From Purshia tridentata (lineage: Eukaryota > Streptophyta > Magnoliopsida > Rosales > Rosaceae): DNA of 64,000 bases. The stretch is taken from the NCBI GenBank assembly GCA_003254885.1, contig QANT01001012.1, positions 62,001 through 126,000 on the forward strand. Direction: 5' to 3'. The translations under genes were made by a program, and so were the position numbers. How positions within the stretch are numbered: position 1 is the stretch's first letter; each line of letters begins with the position of its first letter. The notes beneath the pieces were generated by a model. That model worked only from the letters and a program-made list of their open reading frames with translations. It searched no databases and had not been told where the DNA came from. Below are positions 45,911 to 59,254 of the stretch, piece by piece.

Positions 45911-48900
45911 CTATGAAAATGAGAATCTAGAGAAAAGAGAAACAGCAGATCCTGAAGCATCACTTGCTGGGCTAGGAGGAACATCTGCAGATGTGCGGTA
46001 TGCTTGTTGACACTTCTGCATCTGCATTAAGTATATAAAATGCAATTGACAATCAAGTAAGACCGCAACGGAACCTTAGAAACTTCCATATTGACTCATG
46101 CTATCATAATGTGGATGCATCCCATCATTGATAATTATTTATGGAACAATGTAAAGGAAGTGTTCCATTGTCTCTGACACTAGGTCAGTCATTATATGGA
46201 ACGCATGAGAAACAAGCAATAGCGTCAGCATTATTATTAAATGGGCTATACAATACTTGCCGATTCGATTATAGTCCCCTATAAAATCCTGTTGCAGGCT
46301 CTTCCAAATAATCAAAGCTGAGGGGTTAATAATGTTTCATGTTATGTTCAATTAGTGGTCCTGCTGTCATTTAGGCAGGTCCAAAACTTATGCGCTATAA
46401 GTTTAAGGGCATCTTTAATGTCATGCCATAGACGACTGCTAACTATAACTGCAACATAAACTATGAGATAAGAATTTCACCTCTTCTGGACTAAATTGAA
46501 GAAGCATAGCAACTACAGGTAATAGAGCCTCCACTTCACCTAAATTTGAGTAAAAAAACACCATCAGACTTTCCAACATCACTTGTATCTCACTGGGTGA
46601 TCATTTGAATATAGAAAAATCTATGATTCTTACATCAATCTTTCATAGAAATACCTGTTTCAAGAAGCTTTAATATTACATTTTTCAAGTAAGTCATATC
46701 TACTCCTTCCCTCTTCTGCATTCTTTCCATGTTGCGAAGCTCAGCCTTCAACATGGCCTCCTACATATATGTCATTACATTCACAAAATCGTATCAAAAA
46801 GGCAAAAAAAATGGTAGGTGATTTCACCTTACACTAAATATCAGTCACTATTGCCATTCATTGGCATATCCATTTCAGATATGCTCAATTCATTAAAAAA
46901 TTCTATTGACTCATTCCATGACTTACTAAAACATTCAAAAAAGAATCCAAATAACTGAAATAAACCAAGCCAAAAGAAAATGGGATAATATATGCAAACA
47001 TTCAGGCTTCTTGATACCTGTTGGCTATGCAGACGATTCTCATGCTCCAGCTCCTCAAGTTCCTCCTGAGTTGAAACAATAAACATGTATCAGAACTGCA
47101 CTATAGAAAAGTAGTAATCAAGATGGGGGATTACACACCTGAAGCGCTAAAATATGCCGCTGTGACTGTGCCAGCTCTTCCTCTCTTTGTGCTTGTTGCC
47201 TTGCTAAAATCTGAAATTCATATTAAACCAGAACATGAATATATGGATGCACAGCATGTAAAAAGAGAAAAAGGGTGCAAGTCTGTGATAGTATATCATT
47301 GACTTGGAGCTCATAGTAAGATCTTGAACCTCCATGTAGGCAGGTTATTATAAATATCACCACCTTCAACCACCATACAATATCAGTAAGAGGATGTAGG
47401 ACCACCTCAGAAACTATTACTCGGCGAGAAAACTAAGATATTAATGATAAACGAGGGAAAACAACAAACAGAGATGAAACTGTGATTACCATCAAGTTCA
47501 TCACTGCAGAAATGAAGCACCTAGATATTCTAATTTGATCCATTCCAGTTGTCTTATTTGATCACAACTACAAACCTCTAGCCTGACCATCCATGCTAAT
47601 ATAAAGGGTCCAAGAAAAAGCTTGAGTTTCACTTTTTTCTTGCCAAGACTTGAAAGTAAATATAAAATAGAAAGCACACTGCAAATATGATTACCAGAAT
47701 CTGCTGTTCTGCTGCAGAGGTGCTTATACTTGATGCATCCTGTTTATGCATGCCTGATTATACCATTATGAAGAGAGGGATACGTTAGAACTCCACTAGG
47801 CACCCCCATAAGGTTAAAAACTCCTTAAATCCAGTAATACAAAAACTCGATCTAATGGGAACAGATAATAAGTGTACTCAGGATGTCCTACCTGTGTTAT
47901 AATGATCATTATGATCAGCCTGAGATTATATACCACAATGTCAGAACAAAGGATTAAAAAAATGGGGGAAAAAAAAAAAAAACCATCATAAACTTAAAGT
48001 GCCAGGATAAAGTTTAGATGTTACTCAAAAGAAAAAGAAACCTACAGGTGGTCTTGACTCCAAAGATTGATGAAGATTCTTATTATCATCTACAAGTCTA
48101 GAAATTTCTTTGTCCTTCTCCTCCATCATTCTATCAGCAAGATCACGAAATGATTTGTGCTCCTCCTACAAAAAATGAATACACTTGAGATGACATGAAA
48201 ATTTAAACATTATATCAGAGCTATAAAAAAATAATGCAAATTACCTTCAATTTCTTATACCGTAATTTGAGCTCTTCCAATTCTTTTTTTATATCTTCTC
48301 CAGAAGATGCTTCATTTTGAGCTCTCAACGTATCACATCTTACTGCAAAAATGTTTATTCCAGAATAACTTCAACTTTGAACAATAAGCACTTCTTAGAA
48401 CTAGGATAAGATAAGCATAGAAAAGGAAAAAAAGAAAAGAAAAGAAAAAAAAATTTAAGAAATATGGTTTGAAATTGGATTAGCATGGAGATATTACCCC
48501 TCCATGTTTCTTCCAAATTATTAAGGCTTGCTTCCCATGCTTCTTTTGCTGATCGGTAATGGGCATTAACAGAGTCAAGCTTTGTTTCTAAGCTCTTGAT
48601 CTGCTGCATGGCATTGTTAAGAGCTGCATCTCTATAACAAAGTGAAACCAAAAGATCAAGTTCATTGCTTTACACCTCACAGAAGTATATTCCTAGCTCT
48701 GAAAACAATTAAACAACACTCCATGAAGAGTGGAATGCTTTCGGAAAACACACAAGATTAAACTACATTGGGGAAAATAATGGCCATCATGACTGAAGTA
48801 ATTCAGATTGTGAAAATGGGAATAATCGCCTAGAACTCTAAAATAGCTAATTGCTGGAATTTGTTGCATCTGACCAGTAGTATGTACTTCTGGTATAATT

Positions 48901-51900
48901 GATAATAATATTTCCCCTTTATGAGTGAAATTATATCCAGACCATTTCTGTATTAGTCTTATTAACTTATTAATTCAATAAGTCATGGATAAATTACATA
49001 ATCCCACTCAGAAATTGACTAGTGAAAGAATGAAACAATATCAAACCAAAGACCTATAAAGCAGAGCAATAGAAAAGCTAGAAAACGTAAATGATTAGTT
49101 ACTCATGGTGCTAAATTTTTCTCTGTATCTTGAAATTACCTGCACAAAATTCATATTAATGTAGTTTCAGTATAGTTATTTAACACATTATCAGTCTAAT
49201 ACTGGAAGTTCCTCCAACTCAACTGATAAGTTAATACTTTCCAGTTAGAAAATAACAACCCTCATTAGAAAGAAAAATACGAAACAAATGAATTCCAAAT
49301 TAAAAGATAGGGCAGTGCATTGATGTGACACATCTTTGGGCTTATTAGTTATTGCATGATAGAAGGAGAAGAATTTTCCCAAAGAAATAAAGAAAGAATT
49401 AGGGTAAACGGGCTTTGAAACTCACTATGACAATTCAGCAACAATTTACCTTTCTGCTAGTTCTTTATAGTGATTACTCAAAGCATCCTGAAGATCTTGA
49501 AGGGCCTTATGCTTTTCAGCAGAGGCAATTGATATTTCTTTTTCAGCTTCCTACAGGACAAAATATATGTAATTAATAAAAGCGATTGGCAGATGCACAT
49601 GTCAGTTCAAGATTTTTCTTCATGCTACAAAAATAAAGATCAATTACAAGCACCCACTTTTAGTGCCTCCTCAAGTTCTTTGACTTGTTCGGAGTCTTTA
49701 GCTGCAGCTAGATCTGCATCCTTCTTTTGGAGAAGTGCATGAGCACGGACTTTGTAAGAAGAAAATTCACTTTGAAGGCGGTTGATCTGCAAGAAATGAT
49801 AGGTAGAACAAATGAGGACAGAAGACAGATCAGGAAATATTTAAATGTGAACTTCATCTTCAACAACATCACAGCAAACTTTGCTGTATAGTTAAGCAAG
49901 AACATATCCCTTGATACAATTCTGCAAGTTATGTGCACGTCTGAGAGGAAGATTCCAATAATGGAGGAACATTCAAACAAAATCTTCTGTTAGCTCTAAC
50001 CAAACATATTTCCATCCAATCAATGGTTGTCCCACTTCTGTAAAAGCACCAATAAATGAAACTGTTGACTACCGTCTTCTAACTCAGTTGAATGCATCAT
50101 GCAGGTGCCCTCACCATGAGCTCTTCCCTACAGTTGTCAATCTTTAAGATATGACAGCACTCTCTGTCTATAGAATTTTTATCTCCCATAGCAATCCAAA
50201 TCCCCCCTGATCCCAGATATGTGTGTGTGTATAACTAATATATATATAACTAACTTATACTAACACCGTTATTATTATCAACAAAATATTCACTAAAGTT
50301 TAACCGCAATAAAAAAAGGGGGAAAAAGAAAATATATAGTTCTCCGCACATTCACTAGAGGGGTGGATGATGATGATGATGGGAGAAGAGAGAGTGAGTT
50401 TGTACCTCCTCCTTGACGGCTGCAAGTTCAGCATCTTTCGCATCAAGCATTCGTGTTTGTGAAGACACCTCTGATTCCAGCTGGCCTGCCCAATAGGAAA
50501 AGCATGCGACACTGATATAAATAAATATATATACACACACCTAAACAGATGAAAATTCAGTAAGGAATAAGAATATACTTCTCATTTTGGCTACTTCGAT
50601 TTCAGCACATATCCGGTTGCTCTCAGAAGTTTCCAGCTTCGTTTTCAATGCCTGGAAGGCAGCTTCCCAGCTCTCCTTTTCTTTCTCCTGAAAAAATGAT
50701 ATACTTTTAGGATATGTCAAATCTAGAAGCAGTATATCACAAAAGGCAAAGCTAATGGTAATATTTGTTGAAGACGTAAAAAAGCATCCCTCTAAGTCAA
50801 CAAAAGTGCATCAAATAAGGAACACACATTACAGACTTCCAAATAAGAATTAAAATAATTTTGAAAAAAATAATAATTCTTATCCTGGAGGCCTGTAATA
50901 CATTTGCATAAGATTTTATTTATCCTATGAGTGAAATTTGTACATGCTCATTTTTCAGGTGAGCAAGCTCTCCTTTTACAGTTTCCACAGCAGCCCTAAG
51001 CCTTGCTGCCTCACCCGTTGACGCTGCTTCCATCTCTGCAATCTTAGACTCTTTCTCCGCAACTAGCATCTGGAAAATCACATTTGTCAATTAGTCTGAT
51101 CCATTTGCAAATTAATGAACTAAACTAGAAAATGTACTCAAGCTCATTAATAACTTAATAAGCTGAGATCAGCTTGTTCTCAATCCAAAATTAAACAAAT
51201 TAGAGTCAAAGATTTGATGCTTGGCTCACTTACTTTCAGCATTATCTATAAGTCATTAAAAGATGGGGTGCACATTATAATAAAAACTCTCACCTGCAGT
51301 GAAGAAATAGTTTCAGTTGCTTTATTTCTATCAGATGATGCATCAGCAAGTTGGGCTTCCAGACTCTCCAAATTCTGAAGAAAACAGAGACAAAAGAGTA
51401 ACTAAAGCACTCCTTGGTAAATGTAATAGCAGGGAAAGAAACACAGTACTTTTTATTATAATTAAATAGGGCCACAAATTTAGGCATATGAATGCAAATA
51501 CACCTTCTGATGTTTAGCAGAGAGTTCAGCTATTGAAGCTTGCCTTTTTTCATCAGCAGCCTGCAGCAACCCTCGCATGTCTTCCAACATCTGATATAAA
51601 TGCATTTGTAGTTGTCAAATAAATTGAAGGTCTAAATCTAAGGGATACTCGAAGCATACAGATGGATGGTACAAAAACATGGTAGGCTATCTCTATTAAT
51701 AGACACACAAGAAGATGCAATGGACTTCTTGATCCATCAACAGCAAAGTATGAAAACAGAAACTGAAATTCCTGTAGTATAAGTGTAAACCTTCTTACCT
51801 GCTCCTTCTCCAAAATTGTCTGTTGCAATGCCTCAATAGCACTCTCTTTTGGTTGCAATGAATGTCGCAATTCCTCAATGTTGTCTCGTAATCTGAATGT

Positions 51901-52930
51901 CAGCACCACAATTACAGTCAAGATAGTAAATGACAGAAACATTTATGAGTTTCTCAATATATACACAAATTGGTCATAGTAGGAAGTTAACTGGAGATTT
52001 ACTTATTGTTTGCACTTCTTAATTGTTGCCTCTCTGCATCAATCGCTTTCAGTGCGTCATTTGCTTGTTGCCTGGTTCTGTCCAGCTCTTGCTGCAATGC
52101 TGACTGTTGGGATACTGCTCGCTCAGCTGTTTCATTTACTGCACGAAATTGAGCCTCAAGGTCATCTTTTTCCTGAAAAAAGACATTATCCACACCTGAA
52201 CTAAATTTCCACTTAAACAGTAGTTTTCCTTTTATACCAAAATTCATTCAAACCATAGAGAGATAATTTACCTTTTGAATATCTTGAATTCGCTGCTTGG
52301 CTCGTTTGTGAAGCCTGCTGAATTTCAAGTCAAGATCAGAGTACTTCTCTTCCCGTTCTTTTATTTCTTGATCCAACTTCTGTTGAGCTACACAAAGGAA
52401 CAAACAATGACACATTTTCAGACTACGAACAAATCATACGAAGAATCCAAAGTTATAAGCTACATTTTCTAACAGAAACAACAAATTATGAATGACTGAG
52501 ACATAATCTGACCTTCAGCAAGCTTTGCAGAGAGGTCTTGCGCTTTCGCATCTGCTTCCGAGTACTCTTCTCGGAGATGCTTCAGAGCCTCTTCTGCAGC
52601 AGCCCGTGTTTGTTTCTCTTCCACAAGCTGTACATTCAACAACTCTATCGTTTGACGGAGTTGCTCCACCTCTCCTGATTCACCACCTTCCTGCACACTC
52701 GGTTCTGCTTGTTTCAAACTCTGAAAGCCTTCGAACTGAGACTTGAGGAATTCGTTCTGGAATTTGAGTTCCATGACCATCTGGACAAGCTGATCATGAG
52801 CATCGCCATCGCTCGAGCACGAGCGGCCATTCTCCAATGCGAGATCTCCATTGCTGCTGTGTTTCGTTTCAGACGAGCGTTTCTGAGGTTTCAAATTGTC
52901 TCTCATTTGAACCTCAGCCTCTTCGGCCAT
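45911..52930 (-). CDS. GRIP: Golgi-localised GRIP-domain golgin
   Basis: Twenty-one exons in transcript order: 52930-52513, 52387-52272, 52172-52003, 51892-51799, 51590-51504, 51374-51294, 51069-50944, 50687-50579, 50485-50406, 49786-49658, 49550-49450, 48631-48498, 48342-48245, 48165-48046, 47919-47892, 47753-47695, 47210-47139, 47065-47018, 46760-46655, 46539-46481, 46021-45911; 781 aa, close to Arabidopsis GRIP. After an acidic head comes VQMVMELKFQNEFLKSQFEG, then about 600 residues of coiled coil rich in Glu, Gln, Leu and Ala. The GRIP domain (about 705-750) contains MTYLKNVILKLLETGE with Tyr714 and MLLQFSPEE. The domain binds ARL1-GTP and places the protein on the trans-Golgi, where the coil tethers vesicles. 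Exon 15 is only 28 bp. A 5' UTR intron is likely (about 52976-53127). Confidence 0.94.
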
Positions 52931-54720
52931 TTTTGCGCTCGGTTGGACCTCGTGTTTACACAACCAACTCCTACCTGAGAGAGACAAACACAAAAACTTC
53001 AAGGCGGTGCCTCTGAATGTGTGGATCTCATCGCATCAGATCAAAACCAGAACAAGAGGCGAAGCCAATTCAATGTTTCAGGAAAATCGAGACGATAATG
53101 AAATTCGAAGCAATAAGTTAACTGTACCTTTTCGGCAGCTGAAGGATGGAGATCGATAAAGCAAAACAAATTGGTTATTACTCAATTTTGGCTGAATTGG
53201 CGACGGTGATGATGGAGAATGGAGACGGAGATCGGTGGTGTCGCTCGGCTGGGTGTGTAACGCTGGCCAAACACAGACGCTAGCGCGGGAGTGAAACGAA
53301 CGCTGCCGTTTTACCCACGGACTTGCGTCTGCTATAGCCTATAGCCTTTAAGCATCTCTAACGGTGGACGACTGGACGTATCGTAATGTGGAAATACTTT
53401 AGGGTGTTTTGGTAATTGAATACCCTTTTCGAGCTCGTAGACTGTAACTTTAGTTGAGCCCAAATTAGTAATGTGTACACCCAAACTGGAGTGGCATCCA
53501 AACTCAATTCCAACCGGAACTTTTCATGAAGCCCAAGTTCTCAAATTTTAGTTTAAATATTGAATATTTTATTCACCCCTAAACTTAAGTAATCTTGCTA
53601 TCAAGTTTAATAAATAAATAAAAATTCTTACTATCGTCTCTCTCTTCAGAAAATTACCAAATAACTCCTATGTATAAATTAAATAAATCCGTTTTCTTTT
53701 GTTTTTCTTCAAAATGCTAAATTATTTAGCTCATTAGGGCCCTATCTTACCATTTACACTAATCTTGAGGGCTTAATATAAATGTTTCTTTATTGTCTTG
53801 AATCCCTTGCAAGTAAAGCAATTCCCTTTTTTTTTCCACTCAATTTCAAATTCATTCCTTTCTTAATGATGCATCATAATAGACCAAAAACCCATTCAAG
53901 TAATCATATGCAAGTAAGTATATGATTCAAGCAAAAATTAGAAATCGCATAGCATATGCAATATATATGATAATAGTAAACTGGTAAAGCCATAAATATG
54001 TTAAAAATAAAATTACCCAAAACCAATAATGTTTCTTCTATAAATTTTCCTTTTTCTGATGCATTCAACATATTAATGCAGTAAAGTTTTGATTACATGA
54101 GCATAAAATGGAAAACAAGGGTGATCCTCAACAAGCTTCATCTTCTCCCCATCTGATCTGGGGTTCATTTCTTTCAGGGTCATGGCTACTTTATAAGAAA
54201 TTTGTTGCTGGTTCTCCCAAAATTGGTTATGGCGGGAAAAGGAGAAGAAAATCTGATGCTTAGTTTAAACTCTCTTGTACTCTAAACCACTGGTATGAGT
54301 CTGCGAACCTCACCATCGGCGTAGATAGCAAAAGAGTGAAAATGGTTGGTTAATGAAGTTGTATAATACAAGCAGAATACAATTTACTTTCCCCTCCAAG
54401 GACAACAACATGCCTTTGCCGTAGCAATTTAGCAATGGAGATCTACGCCTACCTACGTCTATCAAGCTCCCCCAGCATTTCTTTCTGAACTCTGACCTCC
54501 TGAAAATCATGCAAAGTGATTTAAAAACGCGAATTGCCAGACCAATAAAAGAAGTTCAACAGTATCAATCCCAAAAGACACCATAAGAGACAAGTTGCAA
54601 AACTTTAGTGACTTGGAAATATAAAGCTCTGCAAAGACAAAGAAAAGGAGGCATTCAAAATATTTTCCAGTTCAGGGAACAGCGTCTTGGGAACCATATG
54701 GGAAAAAACAAAAAAGCGCA
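52931..54720. other. GRIP leader and promoter, and trailer of the serine acetyltransferase gene
   Basis: The GRIP leader with a probable intron lies at about 52931-53200, with its promoter to the right. From about 54100 to 54720 the sequence is likely the 3' UTR of the acetyltransferase gene, which is on the same strand. The middle is AT-rich spacer; no gene is supported. Confidence 0.55.
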
Positions 54721-57550
54721 CTAACCAGCAGATCTTCCATCTCTAAAAAGAACAGCTACATTTGCAAAAAATTCTTTGGTAGCATCTGCACATTCATATC
54801 AACAAGCCTGACATGTAAGACATGATAATAAAAATTGAACCAAACAAAGATCACTTTTAAAGAAAGCCAATATGGATGCAGGAGGGCATTCAACCTACAA
54901 TTCCACCACAAGGTTTAACAAAGAGAACATAACCAAGTCATCTTTAGCCTAGCCAATCTTCTAGTTAATACGTATTCAATGCTTGGATGATAGTTCCATT
55001 TACGTTTGTTTATTATAAGAGCAACTAGTACTCCAAGGAAATGCATTATATAACTTTAGCTCACATCATAATGAATATTTGATAAGTTGGTTTCCTTTTT
55101 AACTTCTTGGCCTTAATCTTAATTCTCAACATCCTAGTTATAATTCAAATGGATAAAACAAATGCAAGACCTAACCCGAATGTAAACAGTTATTATTTGC
55201 AAGCCCTACTCATATAACATACCATGCTTCATTGTTAACGAAGGATCTTTTTCATCTACATATCCAATCACCTTTGCCGGTATTCCTGCCACCATGCTTG
55301 AGAACCAAAGAAAGGAATGTCACTTTCATATAATTGTAACCCAACAGTAGAACGACAAATACTTATTCAGGAAACATTACTACACTGAAAATCAGAAATT
55401 ACTTTCTACCTGTGTGGAGAGACATCTTTCAGAACAAGGGAACCAGCAGCTATCATTGCTCCTTGACCTATTTTTATATTCCCAAGTATAGTCGCACTGG
55501 CTCCTATCAGCGCACCATCACCTACTTTTGGATGGCGATCACCAATTTCTTTCCCAGTTCCCCCCAAAGTTACACCCTGTCAATAAAGGAGCAGAACACA
55601 TATTTCTTAGTAATCAACACATAGCAGCTCAACACAAAGAAGCCAATATGGAAACAGAAAGGAATAATGAAATTGACTTACTTGCATCAATGAAACTCTG
55701 TTTCCTACAACAGCAGTTTCACCAATAACCACACCTGTGCCATGATCCAACAATATTCCCTCTCCAATTTTTGCAGCTTTAGAAGCACCATGAAATAGAA
55801 ATTATTGTAAATGTTAGTCTTACATCATAGCCAGAGTCCTTCACTATCTCCTATAGACACAAATTCACTGAATATTTCACTTTCTTGAACATGTTGTTCT
55901 ATTGTTCCATTACCAAGTGCTAACAGAAGTATAAACATGTTTTACTTTGGGGTTAGGGGGAAGCTACTTTTGACAGTAGTTTCCAAAATCGCATCACTTT
56001 AATGTTTAAAATATTCCACCCTTTTTCTTGTCAAACTCAATACGGTGATGTCTACAGATTGTAGAGCAGAAGGAACATACCTGGGTGAATGTCCACTCCA
56101 AAGACCTGGGATAAAATTGTTCTGAGATTAGAAGGAGAACAGAAAAGCATAAACATGTAAAATAGGTAGGTAATACTCAAAATAAAAGTTCAACCAAGTA
56201 GAAAACTACCTCACTAATTCGGCTTTGTAATGCCAAGGCCAATACTTTGCGTCCTTTACTCCACAACGCATGAGCTACTCGATGTACTTGCAAAGAATGG
56301 TAACCCTGCAAAAGTAAAGTTGCAACATCACAGATGTACTTTTTTTTTATATCTATAGGAAGAGAAAAAACAATTATCAGGAAATCAGAATATTATAATT
56401 GAAATTTCATACTTCCACCCACTGACTCAAAGACGAGTGAAATAAAAAGGATAAGATTAGTCCTTTTCTTCACTCAAGCATTTGTGTTTTTAACTATCAA
56501 CCATGATCTTCAATTCCAGAATTCCAGAATTCCAGGTAAATTAAAATATTAATTTCCATTTTCTTTGACATCATAACTAGTTAAGAACAAGACAATAGCA
56601 GAATACCTTAAGATACAATAAGGCCGAACAGTATGACAAACAAGCTGGATCACGATCTTTAAATGCCTGAGAAAACAAGATTTGAAAACAATAGAACACA
56701 CTTTTCCCTATGGTATCAAAGCATAAATAAAGTCAACCATAATATTCTCAACACAATTTTAAAGTTACCTGCAAGTCTAAGCGAACGGATCGTTGAATTT
56801 CTCTATCACGCAGCATGACATCATGAAATATATCCATCAGTTGAGTTGCCAAGAGTGTCGGGTTTTGCAGTCTATTGGCAACAACAAACCCCAACGCCTG
56901 CTCTAAACAATCATGTGCCAAGATGCTGGCATACAAGAAGCTACTCAAAATTGGCTCCTTTTCTGCCTGCAGTTTTAGAATCCATAAAACCACTCGGCCT
57001 CTTCAAAACCCACCAAAAAAAAAAAAACTAGAAATTCCTTGCTGGGTTTTTTTATTAAAAGTAATACAAAACAAGTTGTTCTTCACCATGCAGCCAACTG
57101 AATTGGTTAACCACAACAAAAGCAATAGCTGCAACAAATTATGGAGCCAAAAAATAAAAGAGCTGGAAATAGTTTATTAAAGCTTGATACTTTTTCACTT
57201 GCAAAATTTTTAAAGTTTACCATTCCACTAAGTAAGCAAATAAAATAATCCTTTCTCATAAATTGCATTGTATTTGTATGTACCTCGAGCTTGGCCTCTT
57301 TCCTGACGGCGTCCCAAATCGGGTCACCCGAAACATTAGCCAGAACAACCGGGTCAGAGTCGGGTCTGGGAATCCCCAATGCGTAGACAGGGAAAACCTT
57401 CTCTAAACGGTAGGCGGTAGACTCGGAGCTAAAAAAGCCGGGCTGGTCTTCTTCGTCGTCGTTGCAGGGGTCCTCTTCTATGAAAGACAAGCGGTCGGAG
57501 AGCAGTTTGGGGAGCGAGACCCAGCTAGTCTCGTCGCTGACACAGGCCAT
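54721..57550 (-). CDS. SERAT3: Serine O-acetyltransferase, SERAT3 group
   Basis: Nine exons in transcript order: 57550-57284, 56966-56769, 56666-56607, 56305-56210, 56105-56081, 55776-55682, 55576-55410, 55296-55223, 54785-54721; 348 aa. It makes O-acetylserine from serine and acetyl-CoA, the first step to cysteine. The N-terminal helical domain contains DPIWDAVRKEAKLE, the SSFLYASIL segment and RLQNPTLLATQLMD. Catalysis uses His227 in LLDHGTGVVIGET. The C-terminal left-handed beta helix shows hexapeptide periodicity (GVTLGGTGKE, RHPKVGDGALIGASATILG). The head is acidic, without an obvious transit peptide. The acidic start and the long tail after the beta helix (EKDPSLTMKHDATKEFF) fit the SERAT3 group, which in Arabidopsis is cytosolic with low activity. 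Exon 5 is only 25 bp. Confidence 0.95.
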
Positions 57551-57904
57551 GAGAGATTGAAAGGAAGAGGAAGAGGAGCTACAGCTCGATGATGGAGGAG
57601 AAAGCGAGCCTCATAAATAAGAAAAGAAACAGAGGAGTGGGTGGGTAGTCTGTGATATGAGAGTAAAGGCGGTGGTGGTGGTGTGTGGTAGGGTGTGGGT
57701 GGTGTGGTGTGGTCCTCGTGTTGTGGTGGTTGTGAAACTGCTGCGTTTCGTCTTTTTGCCTGCCGTTGAATCCTGGATTTGTGTTTCGCGAATGGGATGA
57801 AGACAGAAACGGCTGCGAGCGTTTTTGATAAGAGAGGGCCGGGAAACGAAGCAAATTATGATTTATGAATGGCTCACATCATGTGTGGGTGTCACTGCCC
57901 TTCC

Positions 57905-57912
57905 CTTTATAA
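57905..57912 (-). promoter_or_regulatory. TATA box candidate of the serine acetyltransferase gene
   Basis: On the minus strand, cttataaaggg lies about 355 bp upstream of the ATG at 57550. The distance implies a long leader, part of which would be the C/A-rich stretch at 57640-57740. Confidence 0.4.
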
Positions 57913-59152
57913 GCCTTTGGTTTTTTTATTTTCCCCTGCTTTTTCCTTCTTTTTGCCTATATTTTTTTGTTCTGACTTATGAACAAACAAAATTTCATTT
58001 GTTATATTTTACAATGGAGTTCGAATTTTTTATTTCTTTTATTTTGGAGAGGAATAATACTATATTGGCACTAAAGCTGATCTTAAGGGTAAACGAATAA
58101 AACAACCGCTTCGAGCTCCTAAATTTTATAAGAACTTGAATCCCCTGTCTTGCTTATTTGTAAGTTTGATATTAGACTTCAATTTCAGCTTTTGAACACA
58201 ATTTTTTTCTTTATACTCTTTCTCTCCCTACTCTGCATTCAAATGCTGAGATTGAAGACTGGGTACCAACCTTACAGGAAAGCAAAGCAGGAAATCCATG
58301 TACATTTTATAGACTTATTATAATTTCCATAAAGCCCTTCAAATAATTGGTGACAATCGATTCAAATTTGAAACCCCTCTTAACAAAATAAAGAGTAAGA
58401 CCACTAAACGAATAAGTCATTTGGTAATTTTTAATTTTGGTTAAGTATTGTTTTATTTCATGCTAATTGGTGGAAATGTGTTGTTTTGAAACTTTTGAGT
58501 TTAGTCTAAACGATTGTCTCTAATATAACAAGAAAGAAAAAAGTGATTTTTTTTTCTTTTCTATATAGGCACAAAATTCATCATTTCCCACCTTATCCTA
58601 TAGCATCACTCGAGCTCATGAGTTATAAGGATTTCTCCACCCATCAAATCAAGCCTCACAAAGTCCCTCCATATTAACGATCCCTTTCTTTGGTTAGAAT
58701 TAATGGATGACTAAATGTGAGAGGTTAAATATTAAAGAGAAGGTATATATATATCTTGTTTATCCTAATGTATGTTGAATTATATAAGTAAAACATTTTT
58801 AAATGCTTTAAGCAGATGATGACATTTTCTTATAAACAAATGATGACATTATTTTCCATAAAAAAATGATAAGAATATTTCATGGCATAATTTAATAGAT
58901 ATCAAACCCCAATAAAACTTATATCACCTTTTATAAGGGATAGTATATACGAATATATATATATATATACACGATAATTAACTTGGGAAATAAATATTTT
59001 TAGTGGCCTAGCTAATTCATGCGCTAGGACTGATTCTGTTATTGCGTCTATTCAAGCAATACCATTATATTAGCGAATCGGTCAATGCTGATAAAAAATA
59101 GGTTACAATTAATATCTTTCATTAAGTTAATTGGAAAGGAGTCACACATGAG

Positions 59153-59254
59153 GAGGATTAGATTAATTACCCTAATAAATTATTATAATTGCTGATATTT
59201 AAAAACAATTAATGAGCCAAGGATTAGACTATCCTAATAAATTATTATAAAATA
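59153..59254. repeat. Small direct duplication
   Basis: Two copies of a phrase built on ggattaga then cctaataaattattata, at about 59156-59190 and 59220-59252, separated by about 30 bp. Confidence 0.65.
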
